From positions 1-64,000 of IMG/VR virus record IMGVR_UViG_3300010883_008292: a stretch of DNA of 64,000 nt. One strand, written 5' to 3'. The notes below the pieces were generated by a model, which did not search any database, had not been told where the DNA came from, and worked only from the letters and a program-made list of their open reading frames with translations. This DNA is from a virus. The position numbers were made by a program, and so were the translations under genes. Shown piece by piece: positions 42,226 through 50,548 of this stretch (position 1 is its first letter; every line of letters begins with the position of its first letter).

Positions 42226-42452
42226 TAGTAATATATGGAAAGCCAAGATGTAGTTTTTGTACAAGAGCAAAAGCTTTATGTGAAAAAGAAAATTTAGATT
42301 ATGAATATAAGTTATTGGATGCAGATTATACCGCTGAAGAATTATTTAAATTAGTACCAGAGGCAAAATCTTTTCCTCAGGTATTCATAAATAACAAACC
42401 CATAGGTGGGTTTACTGAACTACAAAAATTGATACAACAGGGAGCAGGGTAA
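42222..42452 (+). CDS. Glutaredoxin
   Basis: 76 residues with the dithiol active site CSFC (10-13) in YGKPRCSFCTRA, the cis-proline region SFPQVFIN and the glutathione-site GGFTEL. It reduces ribonucleotide reductase or mixed disulphides. It overlaps neighbours on both sides by 1-4 nt. Confidence 0.92.
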   Translation: MIVIYGKPRCSFCTRAKALCEKENLDYEYKLLDADYTAEELFKLVPEAKSFPQVFINNKPIGGFTELQKLIQQGAG

Positions 42453-42829
42453 TGGAAGACATGGTTGGTACCGAGGTGGCAAAAGTAACATTTGATGAGA
42501 ATAGTTACATGCCTTTACCATCTAGCCTACGGATAGGGGAGAGTAATATACATGGACAAGGATTATTCTCAAAAGAAGACATACCACAGGGTACAGACTT
42601 AGGTTTGTCTCATGTGTTTGTAATGCACGATTGGGATGGCAAAGTTTGGGGCACTAAGTATTGGCAACGAACTCCACTAGGAGGATTTATAAATCATAGT
42701 GAAAGCCCAAACATAATCGCGGAAGTAGAGGGGCCTAACATAAACTTCTTTACTAAAAAGAAAATTAAAACTGGAGAGGAATTACTCATAAGATATGAAC
42801 ACGAAAAAATTACAGGACTCACAGCCTAA
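42452..42829 (+). CDS. SET-domain lysine-methyltransferase-like protein
   Basis: 125 residues, essentially a bare SET domain: IHGQGLFSKEDIPQGT at the N-terminus, GGFINHSESPN (NHS at 81-83), and GEELLIRYEHE with the catalytic tyrosine Y115. SET enzymes methylate protein lysines using SAM. No pre- or post-SET cysteines are seen. The target could be a host protein, such as a ribosomal or histone-like one, or a phage protein. It starts on the last base of the glutaredoxin stop. Confidence 0.8.
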   Translation: MEDMVGTEVAKVTFDENSYMPLPSSLRIGESNIHGQGLFSKEDIPQGTDLGLSHVFVMHDWDGKVWGTKYWQRTPLGGFINHSESPNIIAEVEGPNINFFTKKKIKTGEELLIRYEHEKITGLTA

Positions 42830-43496
42830 GTCTCATTCAGAGATTATGCAGGAACAGTTGGAACCTATAATACATCCAACAGAGTTTGATGAGTCTGACG
42901 ACTTAGAAATGGCCAAGGCCATCGAAGCAAACATACCTAAGTATAAGTCGCCTGAAATCAGAACAGCAGATGAATTAGAACTTCTAAGATTTGATGATAA
43001 ATTCTTATCCAGAGTGCCAGCACCGTTTCGTTTTGAAGATATGAATGAACACGGTGGGTTAGATCCTAAAGAAATAAAAGAAAGGTTACTCAAAGTTATG
43101 CAGCGAGACGGTGGTGTAGGTTTGTCTGCTAATCAAGTAGGTATAAACGCAGCTTGCTTTGTAATAGGAGACGGCAAAGACTTTGAGAAAATTTTTATTA
43201 ACCCTAAGATAGTGGGCGTAGGAGAAGAGCAAGACTCTATTAAAGAAGGTTGTTTATCTTTCCCTGGCCTATTCTTAATGGTTAAAAGGCCTACTAAATG
43301 TGCCATACAATATTGGGACGAAGAAGGCGAGGAGATAATGGAAGAGTATCAAGGCGTCTCTGCTCGTGTAATATTACATGAGTACGATCACATGCTAGGA
43401 CAAAATTTTACTATGAGGGTGTCCAGGGTTAAGTTAGAGAGAGCCTTAAAAGCCTTGCACAAGAAGACTAAGAAACACCAAAGGCAAAATACTTAG
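42795..43496 (+). CDS. def: Peptide deformylase with N-terminal extension
   Basis: 233 residues. All three motifs are intact: GVGLSANQ (107-114), EGCLS (151-155) and HEYDH (195-199), the metal being held by C153, H195 and H199. It removes the formyl group from new proteins. Residues 1-75 are an extra acidic, helical region absent from usual deformylases, if the ATG at 42795 is right; a start at 42846 would shorten it by 17. It overlaps the SET gene by 35 nt. Confidence 0.92.
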   Translation: MNTKKLQDSQPKSHSEIMQEQLEPIIHPTEFDESDDLEMAKAIEANIPKYKSPEIRTADELELLRFDDKFLSRVPAPFRFEDMNEHGGLDPKEIKERLLKVMQRDGGVGLSANQVGINAACFVIGDGKDFEKIFINPKIVGVGEEQDSIKEGCLSFPGLFLMVKRPTKCAIQYWDEEGEEIMEEYQGVSARVILHEYDHMLGQNFTMRVSRVKLERALKALHKKTKKHQRQNT

Positions 43497-43506
43497 TCTT
43501 TATCTA

Positions 43507-43514
43507 CATAAATA
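43507..43514 (+). promoter_or_regulatory. Possible weak late promoter
   Basis: CATAAATA, one mismatch from the late octamer, 19 bp before the ATG at 43533 with a ribosome site AAGGAGAG between. It could drive the ClpP to TonB-receptor genes late. Confidence 0.4.
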
Positions 43515-43532
43515 AGATTAAAGGAGAGAACA

Positions 43533-43889
43533 ATGGCAGATGAATTTGATTTTGGTTTTACAGCTGTAGATGAGGTACCTTCCGAGGCACCTGTACAGCA
43601 GCCTGTCACTCCTTCTATTGATGAAGATAAGATACTTGATAAGTTACAAGAACTAGAATTAAAAATCTTAAATTCAGATAACAGCGGCATGGTTAACGAG
43701 CATAGATCGTTAATTGAAGCTGATGTTTCAACAAAACTTCGTGATGTAGAAGACCTTGTACTTCCTCTACTTTACAATTTGCAGAAGAACCCTGAAAAGG
43801 AATACATACATTGGCCAAATAGAACGGCTATCATTGATAAACAAATTGAAAGAATAAAGGCAGTAACCAGATATTATGAGCGAATCTAA
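43533..43889 (+). CDS. Conserved hypothetical protein upstream of clpP
   Basis: 118 acidic residues. The N-terminus is disordered and Pro-rich (VPSEAPVQQPVTPS), then helical with DKLQELELKILN and a distinctive EYIHWPNRTAIIDKQIERI near the end. That last motif recurs in marine T4-like phages, to my recollection, without function. It overlaps clpP by 14 nt. Confidence 0.65.
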   Translation: MADEFDFGFTAVDEVPSEAPVQQPVTPSIDEDKILDKLQELELKILNSDNSGMVNEHRSLIEADVSTKLRDVEDLVLPLLYNLQKNPEKEYIHWPNRTAIIDKQIERIKAVTRYYERI

Positions 43890-44478
43890 ACCAATTCAAA
43901 ACCAAGCGCCAAACACAAGCAATGCGTATGAAAAACCAGTAGCCCGAATCTTTGATTTTTATATCTCAGGAGACATAAAAGAATCAAAAGAGTATCAAGA
44001 CTGGAATCAGATGATGAGAAACTCAACTGAAAATGATGCAGTTATAATCCATATAAACTCTAACGGGGGAGATATATTTGCAGCAATACAGCTAATGAAA
44101 ACAATGTCTGAAAGCCCATCAACTATTATAGCATCCGTAGAAGGTATGTGTATGTCAGCAGCAACACTTATATTCTTATGTGCAGATGTGTGTGAAGTCT
44201 CAGAACATAGTCACTTCATGTTCCATACTTACAGTTCAGGCAACTGGGGTAAAGGAAACGAACAATTAGCCTCAGTTATTGCAGACGATAAGTGGGCTAG
44301 ACATTTATTTAATTCAGCTTACAAAGGATTTTTAGATCCAAAAGAGATAAATGAGATGATCGATGGGAAAGACTTTTGGATGGACCCAACAGAAGTTAAG
44401 AAGAGATTAGAAAAAAGAAATAAAGTAGCTAAAAGAAAGCAAAATAAGAAAGCAAAAGCGATCAGAGGTATTAAATGA
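43876..44478 (+). CDS. clpP: ClpP-like serine protease
   Basis: 200 residues of the ClpP/crotonase fold. HINSNGGDIFAAI precedes the nucleophile S94 in GMCMSAATLI, and the histidine is H117 in SHFMFHTYS. The C-terminus is a basic tail (KKRLEKRNKVAKRKQNKKAK) not found in housekeeping ClpP. It may join host Clp ATPases to degrade host or phage proteins, or process virion precursors. It overlaps the exported-protein gene by 4 nt. Confidence 0.85.
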   Translation: MSESKPIQNQAPNTSNAYEKPVARIFDFYISGDIKESKEYQDWNQMMRNSTENDAVIIHINSNGGDIFAAIQLMKTMSESPSTIIASVEGMCMSAATLIFLCADVCEVSEHSHFMFHTYSSGNWGKGNEQLASVIADDKWARHLFNSAYKGFLDPKEINEMIDGKDFWMDPTEVKKRLEKRNKVAKRKQNKKAKAIRGIK

Positions 44479-44777
44479 TTAAACAATATTGGAAAATTAC
44501 ATTCATAAGTTTATTTGTATTGGCATTGATGGTATATTCATCAACAGCAAATGCTAATAAGACAACAGATGATATTTTAAAGGCATTTGTAGTTTATAAA
44601 ATCGCTACAGAAATTGATAAGAAACAACCCTTTAAAGGAAAAGAACCTCCCTGTGCAAGAGCAGGCGCTAAGTGGGTACCAGGTGTACTCCCTGGAGAAC
44701 GAGGTAGAGTTATAAGATATCCAGTATGTCCTAACTTAATGATGCCATACGGAGGGTTAATTAAGGTTAAGAAATAA
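44475..44777 (+). CDS. Small exported (periplasmic) protein
   Basis: 100 residues with a clear Sec signal: basic start MIKQYWK, hydrophobic core ITFISLFVLALMVY and a likely cut after TANA (residue 27). The mature part is about 73 residues, with two cysteines (PPCARAG and YPVCPNL) able to form a disulphide and a basic end. I do not recognise it. It overlaps clpP and touches the TonB-dependent receptor gene by one base, so it may be a partner of that receptor. Confidence 0.7.
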   Translation: MIKQYWKITFISLFVLALMVYSSTANANKTTDDILKAFVVYKIATEIDKKQPFKGKEPPCARAGAKWVPGVLPGERGRVIRYPVCPNLMMPYGGLIKVKK

Positions 44778-46345
44778 TGAGAGCGTTTATAATGATGTTG
44801 GTGGTATTACTTCCCACCATAGGACTAGCAGAAGTAGAAGAAATAATAGTAGTAGGATCAAAAGTTTCAACTGGATATTCAGATCCAGCACACGACAACT
44901 CTGCAATAGAAGGAGTTGAATCAACAAAAGTTTATACTCCAGGCGGCCCTGGAGGGTTTACAGCAGTAGGCTTAAACGGCACAGACTCAAAACACACAGC
45001 AGTATATAGAAATGGAGTACCTGTTAACGATCCATCAGCAGGTTGGTATGATTTTGGAATAGACTTACCTGCGTGGCAAGACTATAAGAAAATTACAGGA
45101 CCTAATAGTGTATTGTTTGGAAGCTCCTCAATGGCAGGAACGATTCTTATAGAAGATACATTTGAAAAACATGTTTTTTATAAGGGAGGAGACTCATCAC
45201 AGTTCATAACAGGTGGCAATGAATGGTTTCAAATAGCAAGGTACAAAGGATCAATAGGATCTGTAAAGACAACAAACACAGAGGAAGATTGGTATGATAA
45301 TACAACACTTAAAACCAAAGCAAATTATGCTGGCTTCGATGTTGTTATGGTGTCTCAAGATTATTCTTACGACTATGATGATTGTTTACCTAGTTCTATT
45401 GAATATAATGATTGTAATCAGTCTGGATATAAAACCGATATATCTATTAGGAATGATTGGTTAACATTAGGATACAATTTAAATGCCGCTGAACATAATA
45501 CAGGCTGGGGCACTAAAAGTTCTAGACTATTTGCAGATGCGAAGTACAAATATAAGAATTTCTTAACAGGTGTAACAGCACAACAAGAAGATTATGATTT
45601 CTATTTTAGATCACCCGTCCCTTTAAGATATAATGATTGGAGAGCAGGTGTTTATTTTAATTGGTCTACAGAACAAACAGCACCCGAAAGATCATCTGTA
45701 ATTCCATACAAACTTGGAATAGGTTATCGTTATGAAGACGATGTTCAAACAGGTAGAGTGGGTGTAGAAGTAAATGACTTTAGAGTCTCATTAGGAAATA
45801 GCTATAGGGTTCCAAACTTATACGAACGCTATGGAGACGAGTTAGTAAAACCCAATCCACTTTTAGATGCTGAGAAGGGAGTAGGATTAGAAGTTGGTTG
45901 GAAAGACTTAACGGTTTGGCATTATGATTTTAGCAATGGAATAGATTTCAATTTTGCTGATTACCAATACATAAACACAGGCAAGTATCAATCTTCAGGG
46001 ATTACTTTCAGTACGTCAATTAAAAACATTGATGTGATGTTAAAGTACACAGACACAGACAAACTTCAAGCAGCCAAGTATAAGACTAAGCTGTCATACT
46101 CAGACATGTTTGGCAAAATAGATTGGGCCGTATCTTATGTGGGTGAGTTTGATAAAGGTTTGGACTGGGCAGGCCGTCCCATAGATGATGTATCAACCTT
46201 AGACCTAACTCTAGGCTACTACCTGGGCTCAAGATACAGGGTCGGCCTCCAGATTAGGGACGTTTTCAACAAAAAGTTTGAAATCTTACCAGAATATGCA
46301 GCAGGTGGGCGACAATTCCTCATATCTTTTGACTTAACCTTGTAA
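44777..46345 (+). CDS. TonB-dependent outer-membrane receptor, BtuB-like
   Basis: 522 residues, shorter than most such receptors (600-750). A signal peptide (residues 1-18, MRAFIMMLVVLLPTIGLA) is followed by a TonB-box-like EEIIVVGSK. A plug domain has YRNGVPVNDPSAGWYDFGID and KKITGPNSVLFGSSSMAGTI, very like the BtuB plug. From about residue 130 the chain alternates like a beta barrel, with SYRVPNLYERYG and a C-terminal strand QFLISFDLTL that ends in Leu rather than the usual Phe. Homology suggests uptake of a scarce metal complex, cobalamin or similar. The neighbouring cobT/cobS-like genes make cobalamin tempting but do not prove it. Confidence 0.85.
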   Translation: MRAFIMMLVVLLPTIGLAEVEEIIVVGSKVSTGYSDPAHDNSAIEGVESTKVYTPGGPGGFTAVGLNGTDSKHTAVYRNGVPVNDPSAGWYDFGIDLPAWQDYKKITGPNSVLFGSSSMAGTILIEDTFEKHVFYKGGDSSQFITGGNEWFQIARYKGSIGSVKTTNTEEDWYDNTTLKTKANYAGFDVVMVSQDYSYDYDDCLPSSIEYNDCNQSGYKTDISIRNDWLTLGYNLNAAEHNTGWGTKSSRLFADAKYKYKNFLTGVTAQQEDYDFYFRSPVPLRYNDWRAGVYFNWSTEQTAPERSSVIPYKLGIGYRYEDDVQTGRVGVEVNDFRVSLGNSYRVPNLYERYGDELVKPNPLLDAEKGVGLEVGWKDLTVWHYDFSNGIDFNFADYQYINTGKYQSSGITFSTSIKNIDVMLKYTDTDKLQAAKYKTKLSYSDMFGKIDWAVSYVGEFDKGLDWAGRPIDDVSTLDLTLGYYLGSRYRVGLQIRDVFNKKFEILPEYAAGGRQFLISFDLTL

Positions 46346-46361
46346 GTCCTTGATTTTAGCC

Positions 46362-46381
46362 AAAAGAGTGATCACTCTTTT
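46362..46381 (+). other. 20-bp perfect palindrome after the receptor gene
   Basis: AAAAGAGTGATCACTCTTTT reads the same on both strands. As RNA it could form a hairpin ending in four U, a possible weak bidirectional terminator for the receptor transcript; as DNA it could be an operator for the promoter 11 bp downstream. Confidence 0.5.
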
Positions 46382-46391
46382 GAAATACCGC

Positions 46392-46420
46392 TTGATTTAT
46401 GGTTCGAAAGAGTGCATAAT
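46392..46420 (+). promoter_or_regulatory. Sigma70-like promoter P4 (cobT-like gene)
   Basis: TTGATT (46392-46397), 17-bp spacer with GGTT after the -35 box, CATAAT (46415-46420). The region from 46343 to 46453 resembles 2543-2652. Confidence 0.8.
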
Positions 46421-46453
46421 AGTAGTATAAACAATAAGAAGTGAGGACTTTAA
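46416..46453 (+). repeat. Conserved 38-nt leader, copy 2
   Basis: Identical to 2615-2652 and 48942-48979. It runs straight into a TTG start codon here, where copy 1 has ATG. Confidence 0.85.
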
Positions 46454-48910
46454 TTGAACCAAATACAATCCAAATCAATACTAGCCAAATGTTTAGCAAC
46501 AGAAGACATTTCAATAGTACATGATGCTAAAATGCCAACAGCGGCATTTGATGTCAAAGCAAGAACTTTATACCTCCCACAGTGGAAGGACATGTCTCCT
46601 GAACTCTATGACTTATTCATAGGACATGAGGTTGGACATGCTCATGAAACACCTGCAGAAGGATGGCATGACGCAGTATGTGATGACGTAAAAAAGAAAA
46701 ACTTCCTTAATGTAGTTGAAGACGTAAGGATTGAACGTAAGATTAAAGGTAGATATCCTGGCCTAGTTAGTAGGTTCTATAAAGGCTACAAAGAATTAGT
46801 TGATGGAGACTTTTTTGGAATAAAAGGTATAGACATTAACAAACTCCCATTAATTGATAGAGTGAACTTACATTATAAAGTAGGCCACATGATGGGAGTC
46901 AACTTTACTACTGAAGAACAAGATTTAGTTTCAAGGATAGGCAAAGCTGAAACTTGGAAGGACGTTGAAAGATTAGCTGATGAATTATTTGCAGCCAATA
47001 AGAAAGACGTTGAAGATAAAAAAGATGAATTAGAAAGCATGATTGATAAGATGATGCCTCAAAGATTCAAACAAGATCCTAACGGTGAAGAGCAACAAGA
47101 AGGTGAAGGCCAAGAATCCTCATCAGGTGATGAAGAAGAAGGCGACGAAGAAGAAACAGATTCATTTGGCGGCTCCGCTTCAGATGATGATGAAACTGAA
47201 GAAGAACAAGAAGCCAGAGAGGAAGCAGAACAACAGGCAAAACAAGATCAACGTGATAAGGATTACGAAGAATGGTTGAACAAGACTCCTGAAGAACGTA
47301 AAGCAGACGAAGAAGCCAAAGAGAAAGCTCAAGAACAATTTAAAAAAGATCAAGAGCTTAAAAAGCAATTGGATAAACTTCAAGAAGCTTTAGACAATGA
47401 AGGGTCAGTTACTGACAATGCTTTCAGAGAAAATGAGCAGTCATTAGTAGATCAAAATGCACATGACGTAATATATGTTACGGCTCCAGATATTAATCCC
47501 GAAGAGTTTATTGTTCCAATGAACAAACTGTATAACTGGGACAAATCTATTAGCCTACAAACAGCCGCCAAGATTGGTGATCATTTTGAAAACGTGACCC
47601 TGGCAAATGATAAAGTCTATGAAGTAGCTACTAAGCTGTATGACAAGTGGAACAGAACACAGACACCTATCATTAATAGTATGGCACAACAATTTGAACT
47701 TAAAAAAGCAGCAACTGCTTATAAGAAAGCTTCAATAGCCAAGATGGGCAAGTTAAATGAGGATAAGCTTTGGGCTTATAAATTAACAGACGATCTATTT
47801 CAAAGAGCTATGATAGTACCCAACGGTAAAAACCATGGCATCCTAATGTTCGTAGACTTATCAGGAAGCATGTACAGACACATGTCAGGAACAGTAGATC
47901 AACTAATGAACGTGGCAGCATTTTGTAGAAAGGTCAACATACCATTTGATGCTTATGGTTTTAGCACTGCATCTAGATCAGATCGTGATGGAGAACAAAA
48001 CTGGTACGCAAAACATAAAGAAGAATTAAAAACTTTGGCTGAAGGCACTATGTCTATAGATGATCCTTCCTTTAGTTTAGTTCATATGTTGTCTTCAAAA
48101 TGTTCAAAGAACGAACACATTAACGCAATGAAATATTTAAGTGTCATGAAATGTGGTTGGGACGATAGAAGATACTATGATGATTATGAATCAGGTGAGA
48201 CTTGGGGCTATATTGAGAACCCATACTTTTGTTTGTCCAGTACACCACTTAACTCAACGATCATTGTAGGACAAAAGATAGCAAAAATATTTAGAAAGAA
48301 ATATAACGTTGAAATATTAAGCACAATATTTTTAACAGATGGTGGAGCAACAGACAGCTTAAATTATGTTACTCACTTAGACTATCATAAAGAACAAAGA
48401 GAAGAACCTTGTGTAAGAGGACTTTATAATGAAACACCAGCCATCAAAGACGGTAGCTCAACAACCGTCCTAGATCAAAGCCCGGACCGTTATAACAGAA
48501 GAGAAATGGCTACTCCAGCATTATTAGAGTGGTACAAGCTCAGCACAGGTTCCAGGATGATTAACTTCCACATTGTCGATGGTAAAAAGAATCAATTCTG
48601 GGAAGAGTTTAATAAAAACAACTGGATGGAGAAAGGTGATGAACCACACACTAGCTACCGTCCATCATATGAATGGAACGACAGTGAATGGAAAGATTGT
48701 AATAAGAATAAGTTTATGGTTGTTGAAGACAGATATGGATTTGAACAACGGTTCCTGATCAAAGGAAAGGACGCTCTTAAAATTCAGGACCAAGAATTGA
48801 ACGTTAGATCATCCAACAAGGGCGATTTGATGAGAGGATTTAGAGCTTTTAATAAAGGAAAGACAAATCAAAGGTTATTCTTAAACAAAATCATTGAGTT
48901 AGTAGCATAG
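46454..48910 (+). CDS. CobT-like von Willebrand factor A protein with HExxH motif
   Basis: 818 residues with a TTG start fixed by the conserved leader. Near the N-terminus IGHEVGHAHETP (H58, E59, H62) is a zinc-protease-type HExxH, followed by NVVEDVRIERKIKG. Residues about 210-310 are a Glu/Asp/Gln-rich low-complexity linker. The vWA domain has MIDAS VDLSGSMY (467-473) and IFLTDGGATD. Such proteins pair with MoxR-type AAA+ ATPases, here the next gene. In cobalt chelatase this is CobT, but no chelatase catalytic subunit is seen; a remodelling or proteolytic role is more likely. Confidence 0.8.
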   Translation: MNQIQSKSILAKCLATEDISIVHDAKMPTAAFDVKARTLYLPQWKDMSPELYDLFIGHEVGHAHETPAEGWHDAVCDDVKKKNFLNVVEDVRIERKIKGRYPGLVSRFYKGYKELVDGDFFGIKGIDINKLPLIDRVNLHYKVGHMMGVNFTTEEQDLVSRIGKAETWKDVERLADELFAANKKDVEDKKDELESMIDKMMPQRFKQDPNGEEQQEGEGQESSSGDEEEGDEEETDSFGGSASDDDETEEEQEAREEAEQQAKQDQRDKDYEEWLNKTPEERKADEEAKEKAQEQFKKDQELKKQLDKLQEALDNEGSVTDNAFRENEQSLVDQNAHDVIYVTAPDINPEEFIVPMNKLYNWDKSISLQTAAKIGDHFENVTLANDKVYEVATKLYDKWNRTQTPIINSMAQQFELKKAATAYKKASIAKMGKLNEDKLWAYKLTDDLFQRAMIVPNGKNHGILMFVDLSGSMYRHMSGTVDQLMNVAAFCRKVNIPFDAYGFSTASRSDRDGEQNWYAKHKEELKTLAEGTMSIDDPSFSLVHMLSSKCSKNEHINAMKYLSVMKCGWDDRRYYDDYESGETWGYIENPYFCLSSTPLNSTIIVGQKIAKIFRKKYNVEILSTIFLTDGGATDSLNYVTHLDYHKEQREEPCVRGLYNETPAIKDGSSTTVLDQSPDRYNRREMATPALLEWYKLSTGSRMINFHIVDGKKNQFWEEFNKNNWMEKGDEPHTSYRPSYEWNDSEWKDCNKNKFMVVEDRYGFEQRFLIKGKDALKIQDQELNVRSSNKGDLMRGFRAFNKGKTNQRLFLNKIIELVA

Positions 48911-48917
48911 ATAATGC

Positions 48918-48946
48918 TTGACTTATGGTTCTAAAGAGTGCATAAT
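48918..48946 (+). promoter_or_regulatory. Sigma70-like promoter P5 (cobS-like gene)
   Basis: TTGACT (48918-48923), 17-bp spacer with GGTT, CATAAT (48941-48946). It starts 8 bp after the upstream stop codon. Confidence 0.8.
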
Positions 48947-48979
48947 AGTAGTATAAACAATAAGAAGTGAGGACTTTAA
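48942..48979 (+). repeat. Conserved 38-nt leader, copy 3
   Basis: Third identical copy, followed by T and the ATG at 48981. The partner pair of vWA and AAA+ genes thus share the same leader. Confidence 0.85.
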
Positions 48980-48980
48980 T

Positions 48981-50165
48981 ATGAAACAGATAGATCGAGA
49001 ACGTTTACAGGAAAAATTACAAGCCGAGGATAATGGTACAAGTGTTTTTACTCGTAAACAAATTATAGAAATAGCCACTGGACTAGGAATTGGATTCCCA
49101 GCCTGGCTTCTTAATAAACCAACCTTTAAAGTAGACAGAGGCGTGTACAATTTGGCACCCATGTTTCAAGGTTCAGGTTTGAATGTTGCAACAGCTCCAG
49201 TGGCAGCTCCTAGAGTTCCACTTGAAGTAGTTCAAACACAGCTTCCAGCAGAGCTTGTCCAAGCTAAGCTTAGGGTTGATGTCGAAGATCTTATCCCACC
49301 AAAGGATAAAACATTCGTACCCTTTGGTTTTTACAAAGATTTGAAAAAGGTGTTACAAGGTAACATGTTTTATCCAATATTCATTAGTGGCTTATCAGGC
49401 AATGGTAAAACCACAATGGCAGAACAAGTATGTGCAGCTCTTAAAAGAGAAGCCATACGAGTAAACGTTAGTATTGAAACCGACGAGGACGATTTGATCG
49501 GTGGTAATACTTTAATTGATGGTAACGTTGTCTATAGGGAAGGGCCCGTCCTCACCGCGATGAAGCGGGGTGCTGTTCTCATACTTGATGAAATTGATAG
49601 GGGTTCAAACAAGTTGATGTGCTTACAAGCCATCCTTGAGGGGAAGCCTTATTTCAACAAGAAGACAGGCGAAACCATAACTCCTGTTCCCGGCTTCAAC
49701 ATAGTGGCAACCGCCAATACGAAGGGTCGAGGATCAGATGATGGCAAATTCATAAGTGCCAATATACTCGACGAGGCATTCCTGGAAAGGTTTGCGATCA
49801 CCGTGGAGCAGGAGTACCCTACAATGTCTACGGAGAAGAAAATAGTTATCAAGAAAATGGAAAAAGTGAATAACGTAGACGAAGGTTTTGCTACTCACTT
49901 AGTTACATGGTCCGACGTAATAAGAAAAACTTACTACGAAGGAGCTATTGATGAGCTAATTTCAACACGTAGATTGGAGCACATCGTGAACGCTTATGCA
50001 GTTTTTGGAGACAAAAAGAAAGCAGTTCAACTATGTGTTAATAGATTTGATGATGATACTAAAACAGCATTCATCGACTTGTACACTAAGGTGGATCCAA
50101 CAGTAGAGCTTGAAGAGAAAGAGGAAACTGAACAGGAAATACATGAGGACTACAATGACGAATAG
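48981..50165 (+). CDS. CobS/MoxR-like AAA+ ATPase
   Basis: 394 residues. Walker A GLSGNGKTT (137-145), Walker B LILDEID (200-206), a sensor-1-like IVATANTKG and an ILDEAFLERFAI arginine-finger region. The N-terminus has a helix-rich IATGLGIGFPAWLL domain typical of CobS-like phage proteins. It is likely the motor partner of the vWA protein. A local GC-rich patch covers about 49540-49810. Confidence 0.85.
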   Translation: MKQIDRERLQEKLQAEDNGTSVFTRKQIIEIATGLGIGFPAWLLNKPTFKVDRGVYNLAPMFQGSGLNVATAPVAAPRVPLEVVQTQLPAELVQAKLRVDVEDLIPPKDKTFVPFGFYKDLKKVLQGNMFYPIFISGLSGNGKTTMAEQVCAALKREAIRVNVSIETDEDDLIGGNTLIDGNVVYREGPVLTAMKRGAVLILDEIDRGSNKLMCLQAILEGKPYFNKKTGETITPVPGFNIVATANTKGRGSDDGKFISANILDEAFLERFAITVEQEYPTMSTEKKIVIKKMEKVNNVDEGFATHLVTWSDVIRKTYYEGAIDELISTRRLEHIVNAYAVFGDKKKAVQLCVNRFDDDTKTAFIDLYTKVDPTVELEEKEETEQEIHEDYNDE

Positions 50166-50457
50166 TGCTGAGACTTCCTTTAAAAAGGTACCAGAGTATA
50201 AGTTTGACGAAGGGGAGCTCATAGACGAGCTCCGTCGTTACATCGACGCAACATACGGCAACGGACATTACTCCTCAGATAAGTTTCAGGCAACTGAATT
50301 TATTATTGATGGAGGACATGGAACCGGATTTTGTATAGGAAATATCCTAAAGTATGCACAAAGGTATGGTAAGAAAGGAACCCATGAAGATGCCAGAGCA
50401 GACTTACTTAAGGTCTTACACTACGCATTGATTGCTTTATATGTTCACGACAATTAG
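50155..50457 (+). CDS. DUF3310-like (nucleotide-kinase-associated) protein
   Basis: 100 residues. The C-terminal GFCIGNILKYAQRYGKKG followed by DARADLLKVLHYALIAL is the hallmark of the DUF3310/SaV-like phage family, whose biochemical role is unclear but linked to nucleotide metabolism. The ATG at 50155 follows GAGGACT and overlaps the ATPase stop by 11 nt; earlier ATGs lie inside that gene. Confidence 0.75.
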   Translation: MTNSAETSFKKVPEYKFDEGELIDELRRYIDATYGNGHYSSDKFQATEFIIDGGHGTGFCIGNILKYAQRYGKKGTHEDARADLLKVLHYALIALYVHDN

Positions 50458-50475
50458 GCATTTAAACAACCAAAC

Positions 50476-50497
50476 AGGCCTGTTTAGCAGGCCTTTT
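50476..50497 (+). terminator. Rho-independent terminator
   Basis: A 7-bp stem AGGCCTG / CAGGCCT with a TTTAG loop followed by TTTT closes the cobT/cobS region transcripts just before a late promoter. Confidence 0.85.
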
Positions 50498-50500
50498 CCT

Positions 50501-50508
50501 TATAAATA
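50501..50508 (+). promoter_or_regulatory. Late promoter before the crotonase operon
   Basis: TATAAATA four bases after the terminator and 40 bp before the ATG at 50549. It places the next three genes under late control. Confidence 0.8.
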
Positions 50509-50548
50509 AGAGTAATAATAAGTATAAACTATAATTTTGGAGTAAGAA

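Noticed and set aside
46454-50165. Cobalt chelatase (CobS/CobT) for cobalamin synthesis
   Set aside because: The two proteins belong to general MoxR-type AAA+ and vWA families, and no CobN or other cobalamin genes are in the window. The link to the BtuB-like receptor is noted only as a possibility.
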